64,000 nucleotides of DNA. It comes from Owenia fusiformis. Its lineage: Eukaryota > Annelida > Polychaeta > Sabellida > Oweniidae. Within the stretch, counting starts at the first letter, position 1. Each line of letters opens with the position of its first letter. This document shows positions 48,813 through 62,076 of the stretch, one piece after another. The notes under the pieces are model-generated. The model did no database searches, had not been told where the DNA came from, and was given only the letters and a program-made list of their open reading frames with translations. Where the stretch lies: positions 9,380,218-9,444,217 of the forward strand of contig CAIIXF020000003.1 in assembly GCA_903813345.2 (NCBI GenBank). Reading direction: 5' to 3'. The position numbers were made by a program, and so were the translations under genes.

Positions 48813-50480
48813 AGTAGAAGCAAGAAAACAAATTTATGAATTATTTTATATATTTGATCTTTTAACGTGCAAATAAATGCAAAATTTTCCAATGAAATGA
48901 AATCATAAACGTCTGAAATCATTGGTTCAGATTACTTTTGTAAAAAATTTCAGAAACGCTTGTTTAAAACCAATTGATTCTGCAATAAACCAACTGATGA
49001 GCTGAGTCAATTAAATCATCGGATTTTAAAGAGCACAATAACGCAGATGCAAGTAGGTAGTTACAAGTTACACCACCAGTTCGGGTCAGATAGCATAGCG
49101 GGTATAGTGGAAAGTTCCCTTAAACTTAAATTACACCTGTTTTACTGGTTCATTTTTCACATAACCACTATCTCTAATTGTTGTGCAAATTAAAATATGT
49201 CCAGTAAAAGAAAATGTTATCTGTGTTACGCGGTAAACGCGATACTAAAATATGTCATATTCCGCAACGAATATGGCCTATTTACTTGCGGTGTATGACA
49301 GAAATTCACCTGCGGTATATATGGCATTCCCACTAACCAATGAGAACGCGATACGGAAGTTCGCAATTGTCGATGCATCGATTGAACGAACGGACAAACA
49401 TTAGAAATTACTATAATGGTTACTCGATCAGCAGGTCAGGGCATTGGATATTTCATGCCATTGAATAACATACTCCAGTGGTAGCTGCATTGTTTTATGT
49501 ATGTGTTACACGCAAATACAGACTGCAGGGAAACATCATTATGCATAGATAAACGATCCTTACACGTCGCACGAAACAGGGGACAATTAGAGTAACATTA
49601 TGGCGTCAAAATACAAAAACAATACAATGGGCAGTATAGGGCGCAATCAGCATTATAACGTCAAAAACGACAAGCGTTACATTTTGTCAAGTTTAGTCAA
49701 CCTAAAAACAAGATGCTTTATTCTTATTCAATCCTGGTGAAATTCACAGAGCAAGAAGATCTCGAGGACAATATTTCTAAAATGTTTTTGATTTTTGAAA
49801 AACGGTCAGGAAATCCACTCGGGGCGTCAGTAAAAATTGATATGCATGTGATTTGTTGTAAAAATCGATGCGTTACATTTTTTCAAGTCTCTAAAAGCAA
49901 CTCTTATTCTCTTATTATTTGAAAAATAAAGAAATCGGTTATTGTTTTGTAAATTTCGCCATGACAATATTGTGCAGTTAAAATTTTTATTAAATCAGAC
50001 CTAAATTAGAAGGTTAAATAAAGGTAAACTTATTGCTTGTCTCCTTCGCCTTCAAAACCTTACACAATTTTGAAAATCTTAAAAGCGTTCATAAAAGACG
50101 ATTTGAACTGTAGCCGCTAGGCAATTGTGACGTCATAAAAGCACATGTTTCAATGAATAAAATGTGAAATTTTAGTAAAATTCTGATCAGTATTTCAAAA
50201 GTTATTCCGATTTCAACGAACCGTGTAAGCGTGAAATGTTACGCCTTACAGCGTATCTGACGATGTCGGAGTACATTTAACTTTAAAAATATGGTAGATC
50301 CCATCATACTTTTCAAGGAAAAATAATTTCAGTGAAATGCGAATAAAAAATACTTCAAAATGATATATAATACACATAGTTAGCTTTTTAAATAAGGCAG
50401 ATATTAACGCTTAAAGCTGAGATTAGCCCGTATTTCCCGAATTGTCCCCAGGTCCGTGCACGTCATACCTACGTTCGTTG
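48813..50480. other. Intergenic between SRCR copy B and the discoidin gene, left part
   Basis: After the SRCR polyadenylation signal (48872-48877) and the 49030-49230 repeat there is no recognised gene. The 69-residue frame at 49713-49922 lacks any motif. A block near 50235-50275 resembles the inner part of the 34.3-36.3 kb element. Confidence 0.4.
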
Positions 50481-50507
50481 AGCTTATCTTACCAAATCGA
50501 CAGCGGT

Positions 50508-51822
50508 CAACAAAGACCAAATACATTGACCATACCATGCAAATATACCTCTAGTATCACTACGTCTCAACATTTCGTCTGAACACGGTCTAAAACCTCT
50601 CAAACCTTCTAGAAAGCAACTTATCACAAAAACCATCATACTTTCTACAACTGTAACCCTATCATCTTGGAATATTGATAATAATAACAATACAATTTTT
50701 ATATATCAACCAGACACTCCAGTTTCCCAAATTAATGAAAGAATTCCGAGAAATTAATTTTTCTTTGAAATTATACGACGTTAAGGAAATTACGACGTTC
50801 ACTGCTTTCATAGCAGCTGAGCTCATGTAATGCAAAGAATTACTCTTGGGTCAAGGATGTCTTCACCATGACATTGTTACTTCTCCCCAAAGTCAATCGG
50901 GTTACCAACCCCCAAAACCTAACCACGTCGGAAAAGAAAGTATTCTCAGTCACCATATGTATCAAATAAGTCTGTTGAGTTGAAGTCGCCACTTTCAAAG
51001 TTTTTCAAAAGACAACTGTTTCAGGAAACACGTAGGTAAATCCGGGAGTACCATGAACTTCCTAACGAGCATTTGGTTGTCCATATTGATTGTTCAATGT
51101 ATACAAGTCATGTCATACAATGTCAACGTATTGTTTCCACGTCCACGCCAACCTAATTAAAAAGTATTTTGGACTGGTAAACATGTCTCTCTTGCCTTGC
51201 CTGATTCAAGTAGTTACTTTTCGCTTAATTTATGCCAAATTTGCATAAATTTTGCCAAATTTTATTTATTTAAATGTTGCCAAATTTGCTTAAAGCTGGT
51301 CAAATTTGCTTAAATGTGGTCAAATATTCCAAATGTTGACCAGTTTTGCTCATTTGGAACATTTAAGGGAATACTGATAAGTGTTCCATTGTTGAAACAT
51401 CTTCTTCATAATCAATGCACTCATGAGATCTCCAGCCAGTTTATAGTAATATATTATTATTGTGAGTGATCTTTATACTTGCTATCTGTTCTAATAATTA
51501 CAGCATGAAAAGGTATGAACATTTTTAATAAGAGTTTTTTCTGGCGTTCAGAATTTTAGTGCATCACGGGTATTGCATCGCCGGCATTGCACCACCGGGC
51601 TTTTACCAAAATTCTCTTCGGGGAGAAGTAAAGCCTCTCTATTTTATTATTTTTGCTCCGAGGGACAATTTTAGCTTCCATGGCCTGGAAACTCTAATAC
51701 TGACCCAACTAAAAGAAAATAAATTTATATTATCATGAACTCACGTGTTTAGTGAGGTAAGATCAAGATAATATATGAGTAAACTTCCGGTGTTACGACG
51801 TATAAGAGAATGGGGTGTGGCA
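50508..51822. repeat. Diverged relative of the 7.8-kb foldback element, with other DNA between its parts
   Basis: TTGACCATACCATGCAAATA to GAAAGAATTCCGAGAAATTA (50526-50760) matches the left arm of 7798-8715, and AAACTTCCGGTGTTACGACG..GAGAATGGGGTGTG (51780-51820) matches its outer right end. About 1 kb of unrelated sequence lies between, including TTGCCAAATTTGCTTAAA-type short repeats at 51230-51350. No gene. Confidence 0.6.
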
Positions 51823-52531
51823 ATAAAACAAGCCAATAAAACACAATCATATTGTAAATTGTGTGAACAGTATATCACTCTGCTATACATAACCCCTAGA
51901 AATGCATAAGATACTCTGTTTGTCTAATTGTAATGTAAAGTATATTTTTAAAAGTACCTTATTAATATCTTACAGTTTAGTTTAGTTTAGTTTAAGTTTA
52001 ATAATAGTTTATTTCTGTGTCACAGGTTTAATCAAATATTACAAAGTAAAATACGTGTGTTAAAAAACCCAACAGCCGACATTGGCTTACGAGACACCAT
52101 ATATTAAAATATACAAAGTTAATCAACAGTCATCCAATAAACCATTCATAAGCAGCAGACACATAAAAACACATGACATAACCATTACTGATAAGCCAAA
52201 TGTGTTGCTCATGAACACCAAATGCAAGGTATAGAAAAATGATACATTTATTTGAGTTGGTTTCGTTCTGAGATAGCATCAGCAGGTGATGTTTTCATAT
52301 TTCATAGTTCATCCTTTATAAATACATTAGGGCTATTATATGTATATTTTATATATATTTTTATTTATATTATACAGACTTTGTATATTCACCATGGATA
52401 TATATCTATATTTTCCTTGTCTTTTTAAACCAAACATAACTGTATTTTCTATGTCTATGTCTTCGTTGGCATTTTCGTTAGTACTTTATGAACAATTTGC
52501 ATCAATTATGTTTATAGACTTTCACATCACG

Positions 52532-55500
52532 ATGCAAATAATGAAGTATGAAACTACGCGAGCGATTGTCTTGGTTTTGGTCATGCTCATTGGAGCCAAA
52601 ATTGGTATGATATATAACAGTTCTTCATTTTAAAAGATTTGTAACTCGTTATTGTGGTTGATCTCAATCTCTTTATGGCATAATACAAGAAGAATAAATG
52701 TCCATAGATATGCATTCAAGAGAGTTCATTGCCAATTTACCACCCAAAGTGAATTAAAATTACATACGTGTGTTAGCATAATAATGTGTCCATCCTAACA
52801 TTCAACATATATCGGGTGTCCCGAAAAGCGAGTCGCTTTTTGACAAGTATTTTCTCCGCAATAGATTAAAAGAATTCATTGAAAATTTATATTAAGCAGC
52901 CTAGAGTATCATAAGCAAGTGATACAAATATGAAGGAGATAAGTTATAAATGACATGAGTAATGACAAATTCAAATTAAAGATACATGTCAAAAATTCAA
53001 TATCAGAGCTGAGCAATGAGACCTTCAGTCTGGAAATTTCAGTTTGGAAGTAGGCCTATTAATGATGCCTTTGAGTGAAAGCGAGAAGGCCACTGTATGG
53101 TGAGGTGAAAGGATGGGAGGAAGATGAATCATTAATGAACTAATGGCAAGAGTTAAGAGTTATGTAACTGTAAATAGACTTTACAAAAATGCACTACATC
53201 CAACATACATTAAAAGAAGGGATGAATATGTGGTGTGGGCCATATCATAAGAAGACATATACAGGGCGTATCAAAAAAACGCAACAAGTAGTTATCTCGT
53301 AAAATCACAAAACAAGTGATGACTACATCAATTTCATCCAATATACCATAAAGCCACGTCTCTCCTCTTTGCAATGATATGTCATTCATTCACATGTGGT
53401 AATGGTTCGTTGAGATATCCTTCCATTTGCACAGTGGGTCAAAATCTGCTCTGAACCAAGTTTTAGATATTACAAAAATCAGTGCAGGGGCTAAGTACCA
53501 ATGGAAGTTCCCCTGACTTGAATTGTTGTGACTTTTTCTTTTGGAGCTATGTCAGGAGCATATGTGCTCACAATTACTCCACCAGATATTGCAAAACCTC
53601 GAGAAAGAATTGCCCATGGGCTGCTTTTCTCTGCTTTAACCCACAGATGACTCAGGGCTGAACCATGCAAGACATATGGACAGATGAGCGTATCTTTATG
53701 TGCAAGGAAGTGGTGGCAATTTGGAGGGGTATATGGTGTATTCTTGCAAGAGCATGAGTATGAACACTTTACTGTCTATGCCACGCCTGTCGCACCTTCT
53801 TCCAATAGCCCCTATGCCCCATTGTACTGACCTTTGCAATGTTTAAAAGTTGGGTCCGAGCTGAATTTTGCCCCACTTTGCAAAATTAATGATTATTCGG
53901 CCAGCCATGACTCCCTGTGAATGAATGATATTCCATAGCAAAGAGGAGTAATTTGGCTTTTTGTTTCATTGAACGAAAAGGATGCAGTCAGCATTGGTTT
54001 TATGTTTTCTTCCGATATTGCATTGGACTCCGTACACTGACTTTTGCGATGTTTATAACTTGGTCCCAAGCTAATTTTGGCCCACTTTGCAAATGGAATG
54101 ATTACTCGCCCAACCATGACCAAATATCAATGAATGATATATCATTGTAAAGAGGAGACACATGGCTTTATGGTGCATTGAATGAAATCAATGCTGGTTT
54201 TGTGCTTTTCTGAGATAACAATCTGTTGCGTTTTTTCGATACGCACTGTATAAAAGCATTTCTATTTAGAAACAGCAGCTTCTTCCATATTGTAATAGCC
54301 AATCTCCAACAGTACCGTACGGTACCTTTTTTGAAATGGTGCTGTACGGTACCGTGAATATGGTACAGTACGGTACCGTGGACTAAAACAGTACCGAACA
54401 GGACCATGAACACTGTACGGCACTATACTCCAACGGTACCGTATGGTACCATACTCTTAATGTACCGTAAGGTACCGTGATTTTAAAGTGCGGATTGGAG
54501 GTGTAAGTGACCTTTCCGTTGATAATGGATAGTCTGGCGTGCTGTTTCTAATTTAGCAATTCTCATATAATGTACACTGATCTTTTTATAGCACTTGCTA
54601 ATAATACCCTCTAACTTATCAGTAGAATTTTTAAGAATTTGGCTTATCTATTGCTGAAAAAGGACATGTCAAAAAGCGGCTCAATTTATTATTGACATCC
54701 CAGGCCCTTGGGTAGCTTTTGCCAAGGGGGAGGTCACTTATAGAGGTTTCGCTCAACCCCCCCCCTGAATCCCTCCTCCCTTGACCGCCCCCCCCCCCTC
54801 CCTAGCTACGGGCCTGGACCCGATACTCTAATGTGCCTTAACTATATCGAAGATCTTGCATATTTTAGCATTTGGTGAGACAACAGGAAACCAGATGGTG
54901 TGTACGAAAAATGACATCATTAAGGTGTCTGACCAACTAAGTGAAATGAAAGAGGAGATGGATGAAATAAAGGAAACTATAAATGATATAAAAGCAATGC
55001 TGGAATGCAAGAAGTCAATTCAGGGTATGAGGGTTTACTAAAATACTAAAATATTTTAAAGGAAACTAATAAAGATGAAAATATAAAATGCATTGAAATT
55101 ATATCATAGCTGAGAATGATCAGAAGCTTTGATGATTTCAAAAACAAAACACATTTTTTTAAATGATCAAATGCATTATTTTCTCCGAATATAAATCTAA
55201 AAGTTTTAAAGGGATCAAAATGAGTTTTTTGTTTTTAAAAACTCAGTAGGTAGAGAAGAAGCACATTTTTATTAACAATTAGATGCCTTTATTATACAGT
55301 CTCACAATATATCTCTTGTAAAACTTTACAACAACATTTAAACAAGAGAGATAGTTGGCAAACCAAAGAAGTTTGAAGAAGTAATACACACATATGAATA
55401 AATATCACTAAACTACAGATATAGTTGTCTGCAGAGAAAACAAACTGATATCTGGAGATGTTTACTATGTTGCTGACGCTGGGTTAACTGCATCAAGCAC

Positions 55501-58500
55501 TTGGGCAAGTGATAATGGCGCAAAGAGATCTAGATTAGACACACAAGCAGAGTATGTTTGCTACTTTTAATCTTATTCTATCGTGTAATACGAAATGACA
55601 GAAAATGAATTGGCATTAATTATATTTCAAGGGTACTTTTTGCAAATTTTTTTGGCGTCTCCGTTATTTTTCAGCTTGAGCCACAGATATAAGACACTTT
55701 TTGTCGTAATTGGGGGTAGAGGGGTAAAGTTATGAGAGTTCGAACTTGATGTTAATAAAATTGAAATTCATAAAATATTGATTGTCACCTTGTTTCTGAT
55801 TATCTAGGAAATACAAAAATGATAATTGATCTGCTTGATAATGATTTAGCATAATGAATTCTGTTTCCAATATGCTTTATTTCATGAAAATTGAGCCACT
55901 TTAGTTTCATCTGAAAGATAATATATCATTCTGTAAGACAGCGAAGCATTTTTGGTACCAAAAATATTTTGAGAAGGAAAATTGACACAAGATGTCAAAA
56001 ATGTACAACCCCTAGATCAAAACAAATGTTGCTGCAAACACTGCACATTGATAAAATGAACTTTTGGAATTGTTGATGGTTCACTACCATAAAGTGCGGC
56101 CTTCATATGGTAAGATGGCATAATTAAATTGAGAAAAAATGGTTTGAGTACAACTTTAAGTTCGAATCAATTGGTATCCAATGTCCCTCATTTTGCCAAG
56201 TTTTAACCTTATTGCATTTCACACCAAAATGATGCAATATGTAAATATAGGATCCTCATTTCTCATCGAGTACCTGTCACTGAACGCTCAGTGCCTCACC
56301 CTCGTGATTTTAGGACTTCCAGGACTCTCTAAAATAGTTGAACTATGTATTCATAATTGTTGCCCAATATACATATTGTATTGTATTGTACGCCAATATT
56401 AATATGGTTCGTCAACGTAACAACAGCTCCGAGTCACACGTTCGCCAACGTAACATTGATCTTACGCCAACGTAACAAAAGCGAGGAACTAAACATAGAA
56501 CAGCCTGCATATTCTCAAACTAGACCATCTTCTTTAACTTTGAGCCAAATTATTGTCCACAACTTGACTTATAAATGGTGTAAAATCGAGAAATAAAAAT
56601 ATCTTACCAAAAACGAAGCCCGGGAGTTCTTCCATCTTGTTACGCTGACGTATTGTCAGCGTAACTAGGTGAGTACCAGTGTATTTGCTGGCCTTCATAA
56701 GTTATGTAATTATTCCAGTACAAGTGGTGTGGGAGCCTGGTCTGCACGTACGAGTGATAGAGAGCAATGGATACAAGCAGACCTTGGTAGAGTCATGATA
56801 GTGACAGGGGTGATCACTCAAGGAAGAAATGGCAATGCCCAATGGGTTAAATCATACAAATTCAGCTATGGTGAAACTGAGACCGATTTGAAAGAGTATG
56901 GAATGGTATATAATATTTTACATTTCAAGTCCCATGCATAGCCTCCAACACTATTTGTTTTATCCCACGATTACTGTGGAGTTGTGGTATCTGTGCAAGT
57001 GATATTTTTGATATTACGGAGATCAGTATGAGTATGATATTTTTCAGAAAATCGTTTATCAGTCGCATATCTGTATGATAAATGATTTTTGGGGGATTTT
57101 TGATTTTAACCCATGGGATGTAGATCAAAATTATATCACTAAAAATTATCTGATATTTTGTATTTATTACCCTTTATGTTGAGCACTATATACACATACA
57201 AACCAGTTGAATTCCCTAATCGGAATCAATGTCCAAAGATTTGTCTAAAATAGTTACCATTATACTTTCCAGCTCACGAATGGAGGGGGTGTATAGGGGG
57301 TCTTGGAAATCCATATACAATATATTTCAGCTCTCTTATACCTTATACAATATTTGTTCACCCCTTTTATATCATAAACAATATTTTTCACAGCTCTTAT
57401 ACCATTTACAATATTCTACAAAAGTTTAGGTGAATACAATATACGATAATTTTGAAACTGCTGTTGATCGAATATTTGATATTTATAAGGAAGAAATATT
57501 AGGAGAGAATCCATGTACTACAGTAAATGTATTATTATAAGGCAATTAGACTCCACATACTTATCACAACCATTCAGGTACATCCGCATGACTTGTTCAG
57601 AAATTCTGTGACCACTTTTTATTTTCAGGTAAACAAGTTGATTTAAAACATATTAATGGTTTAAGATTCTTGACTTCTCTTTAGTGATTGCACAATCTAC
57701 TTTGAACCAAAACATTAACTTAACATTTCTGCAATTGGCTAAAGCCAGTATCTATAAAAGTGCCATAAAGATATTCAAAATTAGCACTTAAATCGCATCA
57801 TTGGAATGGGTAGATCTCAGTGTACCTCTTTCTTATGACCTACTTTACCGTGACTTATTTTAATGTCAATGGAATCCTTCATAGGGAGTCAGGGAATTTC
57901 TTGAAACATAATTGATGCAAAATTGAGCATGTGGAATAAAAGATTCATCATGTGTTCTCTGAAAATAAAGTTTGCTGAGGTAAATATGTACATTATATAG
58001 CATTATCAGGAAGATAGTGAAGATTCACAATGCAAAAGAATTAAGACAGTCACCTGGGAAATATTAAGTATTGAAAACAGTTTCGGAAACAATTATTAAA
58101 GTACTTCATAAAATTTCATGTAGATAATTCATTTTTGATTGGACTCGAGTCTGGACTAGAGTTTGAAATAAAGGCAAGATGAGACTTGATTGTTTGATCA
58201 TTTGAAACAGAGACACTTCGGGGTTTCAGATAAGGCGGCCTTAAATACAACTATAAGTCAAACAAAAGTTTCTCAAAATTAAGCAAATTTCCATAAAGGT
58301 CAAACCACTTGTTTCAAGAATGATTTCAATGTAAAGATGTGTTGATGAGAATGAAGACTCTATGTAACTCGAAATAATGTTCTTTTAAAGGACCACGGAC
58401 GGTATTGCAACATATTTTAGTCATATGTTGGATTTTGGCTATTTTCTGAGGATTTTAACAGATGCATGTGTTAGGCCATCATTAACTCCAGGACAAGCAG

Positions 58501-60406
58501 CCAAAGAGATGATAAAATAATTTGGACTTTAAGACAGGGAGGGTGCAAACACTCAATCAACATGTTTTTCTGTAAAGTTGTCCTGATTTCCAGTCCTTTA
58601 AATATCTGTTTTTTCAATATTTGTTGCATTAACATGTTGTGTTTTGAGACACGGTCAACATCTCTAAAGGAAAATATGGTTCACGCTGGGGTTTGAAAGA
58701 TATCAATTCTGGGTGACTAAAATTAAGCTGAAAACAATATATCATATGAGTTTTCCATATGTGAAAATAACATAAGGAATATTGTTTTCCACTTTATCCA
58801 AATGGATCATATTTCCTTTAAAAAGGTTAGCTATGTCTACAAATGCGACATATTGATGCACTAACCATTAAAAAAACATGTGTGAAAAGGGCAACATTTC
58901 AGAATAACATTCATGGGGTGTTTGTACCTTCCCTGTCTCAAAGTCCAAATCATTTTATCACCTCTGTGAGTGCTTAATTTGGAGTTAATGAATTGGCCTA
59001 ACATATGCACCTGTTCAAATCCCCAATCAATAGCCGAAATCCAACATGACAGTTTGAAATCAGTTGTGATACCTTCCGTGGTCCTTTCTTAGATTAGTTT
59101 TAAGACCACATGCCACCTTTTGCAATAAAGAGGTTATTTAATGGGAGGTTTTTGATTCAGGCTATATCTGATGGAAATACAATTTATCTACCCGAGGGGC
59201 CGAGGGTTGATATATTCTATTTACCGAGGGATATACCCTTTATCAAAAATCAAACATTCAATAACTGATTTATCCTATACTTAGTAGATTATGAGAATTA
59301 AATATGCATTGAATGTTAGGGAACCCTAACGTAGTAATTACAAATGATAATTACAATCAAAACATGAATATTTATCTCAATTTAAAGTCCTCAACAATTT
59401 TTGTTTTTTAAAACTCAACAGGTTTTAACATTTAACAATGTATGAAATTAATGCTTATAAAATAGAGCCAAAGTATATTCCGGGAATTCAAAAAAGCACC
59501 AAAAGAAATTCCCGGGGATTGCTGATGAGCAGGAGATATCTCCTGCTCACCTCAGCGGGAGATATATGTATCACCCGCTCACCTCAGATATCGCTTATAT
59601 CCCCGCATGTTATTTACCTATAACACTTACTTAGTATGGGATAAATAAGAATATCTAATGATGCTTGAATTAAAACAAGTACATACGCTGTATGAACACT
59701 TTATACTCAAATATTTTAATGATTTATCCCACATACCCCGAAACACAAGTAGCTATAGTGACCATATTTTTCTTCAAAATTGAGAAGAGTCAATGACATT
59801 TGGCATTCTTATTCGACACTATATTTAACACCTCCTGTGAGAATTTGAATGAAAATGGCAAAAACCGTTGAGAGTAATTTTCTCAAAACTTATTGATCGA
59901 CCTGGAATGTGGAACCAATTAGAGAGACTACTCTTCCATGTTTTCCAACACGATTACAGTAAAAGAGTCAGCACAATTGAGATTTTCAGGGCACAATTTC
60001 TTCAAAATTAGCCTTCCAAGTTCCCTAATTCTTTTTAAACATATAATTAACCTTCTGGTGCCTTGAGATACCATATACCGTATATTTTCTCTTATACCAT
60101 GTACCATGTTTTTACACATCTTATACCATATACGATAAAAGTTGCCCCCTCTTATACAATAAATTTTCACCCTCTTATACAACATACAATATCCCTATAC
60201 ACCCCCCCCCCCCTACGAATAAGCATTCCAATTGTGTTTTATTAGCTAATAAATTTTCTTAGATTCTACCAGGGAATGTGGACCAGAACACCAAAGTGAC
60301 CAACATGATTGAGCGACCTGTCTTAGCCAGATTTGTTCGCATAAATCCTCAAACTTGGCATGTGCATATATCTCTGAGGTTTGATGTTATTGGATGCCCC
60401 TCGTAA
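52532..60406 (+). CDS. Secreted coiled-coil plus F5/8C (discoidin) domain protein, five exons
   Basis: Exons 52532-52604, 54869-55024, 55437-55551, 56719-56905 and 60263-60406 join in phases 1, 1, 2 and 0 with GT-AG sites to give 224 residues and a TAA. Exon 1 is a signal peptide (MKYETTRAIVLVLVMLIGAK). Exon 2 is a short charged coiled coil (DQLSEMKEEMDEIKETINDI) ending at CKK, which could oligomerise the protein. Exons 3-5 form one F5/8C domain: GLTASSTWASDNGAKRSRLD, GAWSARTSDREQWIQADLGR, VTGVITQGR, FVRINPQTWH and LRFDVIGC at the end. These domains bind glycans or phospholipids outside the cell. For exon 3 only the second AG of CAGAG keeps the frame. Introns hold a mariner-like element, palindromic repeats and a foldback element. 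Confidence 0.9.
52812..53221. repeat. Possible mariner terminal fragment in intron 1 of the discoidin gene
   Basis: CGGGTGTCCCGAAAAGCGAG followed by the self-complementary GCGAGTCGC resembles mariner-type ends, but no matching right end was found. Downstream, ATGCCTTTGAGTGAAAGCGAGAAGG could be a decayed transposase start. Weak. Confidence 0.3.
53262..54248 (+). mobile_element. Mariner-like element, second copy, with transposase remnant
   Basis: CAGGGCGTATCAAAAAAACG at the left and CGTTTTTTCGATACGCACTG at the right form the inverted ends, each flanked by TA. The sequence matches 18637-19634 in the opposite orientation. Around 53667-53735 the plus strand reads [20 protein letters not shown], resembling the central W(T/S)DE..F catalytic block of Tc1/mariner transposases, with stops on either side. 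Confidence 0.75.
54303..54483. repeat. Cluster of GGTACCGTACGGTACC-like palindromes
   Basis: About eight variants of GTACCGTACGGTACC occur in 180 bp, separated by short AT-rich spacers (for example 54308, 54337, 54361, 54437, 54462). The core is its own reverse complement. It sits in intron 1 of the discoidin gene directly after the mariner-like element. Confidence 0.85.
54693..54822. mobile_element. Short MITE related to 10873-11016
   Basis: CCCAGGCCCTTGGGTAGC at the left and CTAGCTACGGGCCTGG at the right form imperfect inverted ends around C-rich interior runs. It ends about 45 bp before exon 2 of the discoidin gene. Confidence 0.6.
57290..57430. repeat. Short tandem-like TCTTATACCATATACAAT repeats, related block at 60060-60200
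   Basis: Four to five degenerate units of CTCTTATACC(A/T)TATACAATATT lie here in intron 4 of the discoidin gene, and a similar set at 60060-60200 just before exon 5. The outer edges (GGGGGTGTATAGGG at 57285 and CCCTATACACCCCC at 60193) are inverted, so both may be the ends of one 2.9-kb insertion; not proven. Confidence 0.5.
58388..59089. mobile_element. 0.7-kb foldback element in discoidin gene intron 4
   Basis: AAAGGACCACGGACGGTATTG at the left is mirrored by GATACCTTCCGTGGTCCTTT at the right. Inward, ATGTTGGATTTTGGCTATT, GTGTTAGGCCATCATTAACTCC-type and CTTTAAGACAGGGAGGGT blocks also pair. No coding capacity. Confidence 0.78.
59526..59592. repeat. 24-bp perfect palindrome plus CACCTCAG repeats
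   Basis: A perfect 24-bp palindrome centred on GATATC (59526-59549; half-site TGAGCAGGAGAT) is followed by two degenerate repeats ending CTCACCTCAG. The hairpin at 970-989 in the SS18 intron is also followed by CACCTCAG (984-993, overlapping), suggesting one small dispersed family. Confidence 0.6.
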
Positions 60407-61064
60407 AGGTACGAATATCACGTGCCCTATATTGTATCATGAAGTCGGAATATAATACAAATATTTTATTCTATTTTCGGTCAATACCTGTGTGCATCCC
60501 CTCGAATGACCATCTTAAGGTCAAAACAGTTCAAAAAGGTGTTTTTTAACCTGCTTCAAATTACCATTTTTTAAAAATCATCAAGTTCTCAGAATTTCAA
60601 ATCTGTTATTAGATTTTGAGATGTGACCATATCAATGACCTTCTCAAGGTATTTTTTAAACTGGCTTCAAATTGACCAGATTATTTCTTCAAAACTATTT
60701 ATTTGTAGTTCTCAGAAGTTGAAATCTGACTTTTGAGATTTGACCTTCAACGACCTTCGAAAGGTGGCGACATTTCGTCATGTTAATGGCTTGTTTTATT
60801 TTGTAGTTGTATATTTTTCAGATTGAATACAGAAGAAGAGAAGCCCCGGGAAAACAGACTAAGAACAATTATGAAGAAATGACTGTTGCCCATTTTGAAC
60901 CCTGTATTCAGCATGTTCAAAATTGTTTTTGTTTTCAAATAAGTTCAAATCGAATGATTTCAAATTGTACTCATGCAAAAGCAAACATGATGTAGAATCA
61001 TACATGTAACTTTGTGATTTGTTGATGTTACTGTTGCCATAACAACGATGTTTAATTGAAAGTC

Positions 61065-61275
61065 TGATAGGCCACAAGGAGGATTGGCTCCCAGAATGCA
61101 ACACCGATATTCTGCAAAACAATCACCTAGCGATAGCTTTGTTGGAGAGTATCGAGTCATTCTCCATGCAGTCGTACAAATTATACAGACACGAATAGCA
61201 AATGACGCATGCGTGGAGATTAAAGAATATCGAGTTGGAACCCTGGCTTCCAATCCTCCTTGGATAGGCCACAAA
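61065..61275. repeat. Foldback element with AAGGAGGATTGG ends
   Basis: GGCCACAAGGAGGATTGGCT near the left is mirrored by CCAATCCTCCTTGGATAGGCC at the right, with pairing of CGATATTCT and AGAATATCG further in. Overlapping short open frames on both strands here arise from this self-complementarity. Confidence 0.7.
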
Positions 61276-61665
61276 AAGATTCCCATACAGAGGTGTGACT
61301 AGGAACTAAAAATAGGCAATGAAAATATAAATAGACACGACAAATGTGTTAACGGCTGCGGGCTATATAATAGAGTAACCATCATTAGACTTTTTTTCAT
61401 TTTTTTTAAATTCACGCACAGCCGCACATAGCTAGGCAAGGTGTGTCCAATTCAAGCCAATCAGAACACGCTATTTCACGTAACTGCATTCCATAACCTA
61501 TCACTGCATGCAAGGTCACCGTTCCTTTTTTGTTTTAGATTCTAGTTAACTAATGAAACCGGTAAACTGAGTGTGACACAAAAAATGACACCCACCGACC
61601 CACAACATTTTTGTTTGCACAGATTCTGACTTGCTATTTACTACTTACATTACAAGTAGGCTCTG

Positions 61666-62046
61666 TAGTCCATTTGTCACCCCTATACATACTATAGTGA
61701 ACCTATGAATTGTTAAAAACACGATGTTTTATGGTTAATTTATAATGACAAGGGTTTTCTGAAGTGATTTAACTGGGTTGGACAAAAAGTTAGTTTGGGG
61801 AAAAAAGCGTATCGGCTAATTAGGGAGGGGTGCATTGGCTTAACATGGCGTTGACTATTGACTTAGCGTCGGGAAACCAACATGTACCTGGTATGTTACC
61901 ATGGTGAAAGATACAAAAAAATTCCCCAACGTTAATTTTTTGGCAACCCAGCTAAATCACTCCAACAAACCCTAATGATAGTATCTGCACAGAAAAACAT
62001 CATGTTTTTAAATATTCATACGTTAAGGAAATGACAAATGGACTAC
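61666..62046. mobile_element. MITE with GTAGTCCATTTGTCA ends
   Basis: GTAGTCCATTTGTCACCCC at the left pairs with AAATGACAAATGGACTAC at the right (to 62046). Inner blocks AACTGGGTTGGACAAAAAGT and TTGGCAACCCAGCTAAATCA match the larger relative at 44943-45772. Confidence 0.75.
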
Positions 62047-62076
62047 TGTGGTGAAACTTCACAAAAAGTTTCAGAT

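Noticed and set aside
57285-60206. A single 2.9-kb transposon spanning discoidin intron 4
   Set aside because: Only short G-run-containing ends are inverted while the inner TCTTATACC repeats are direct, so the evidence is insufficient.
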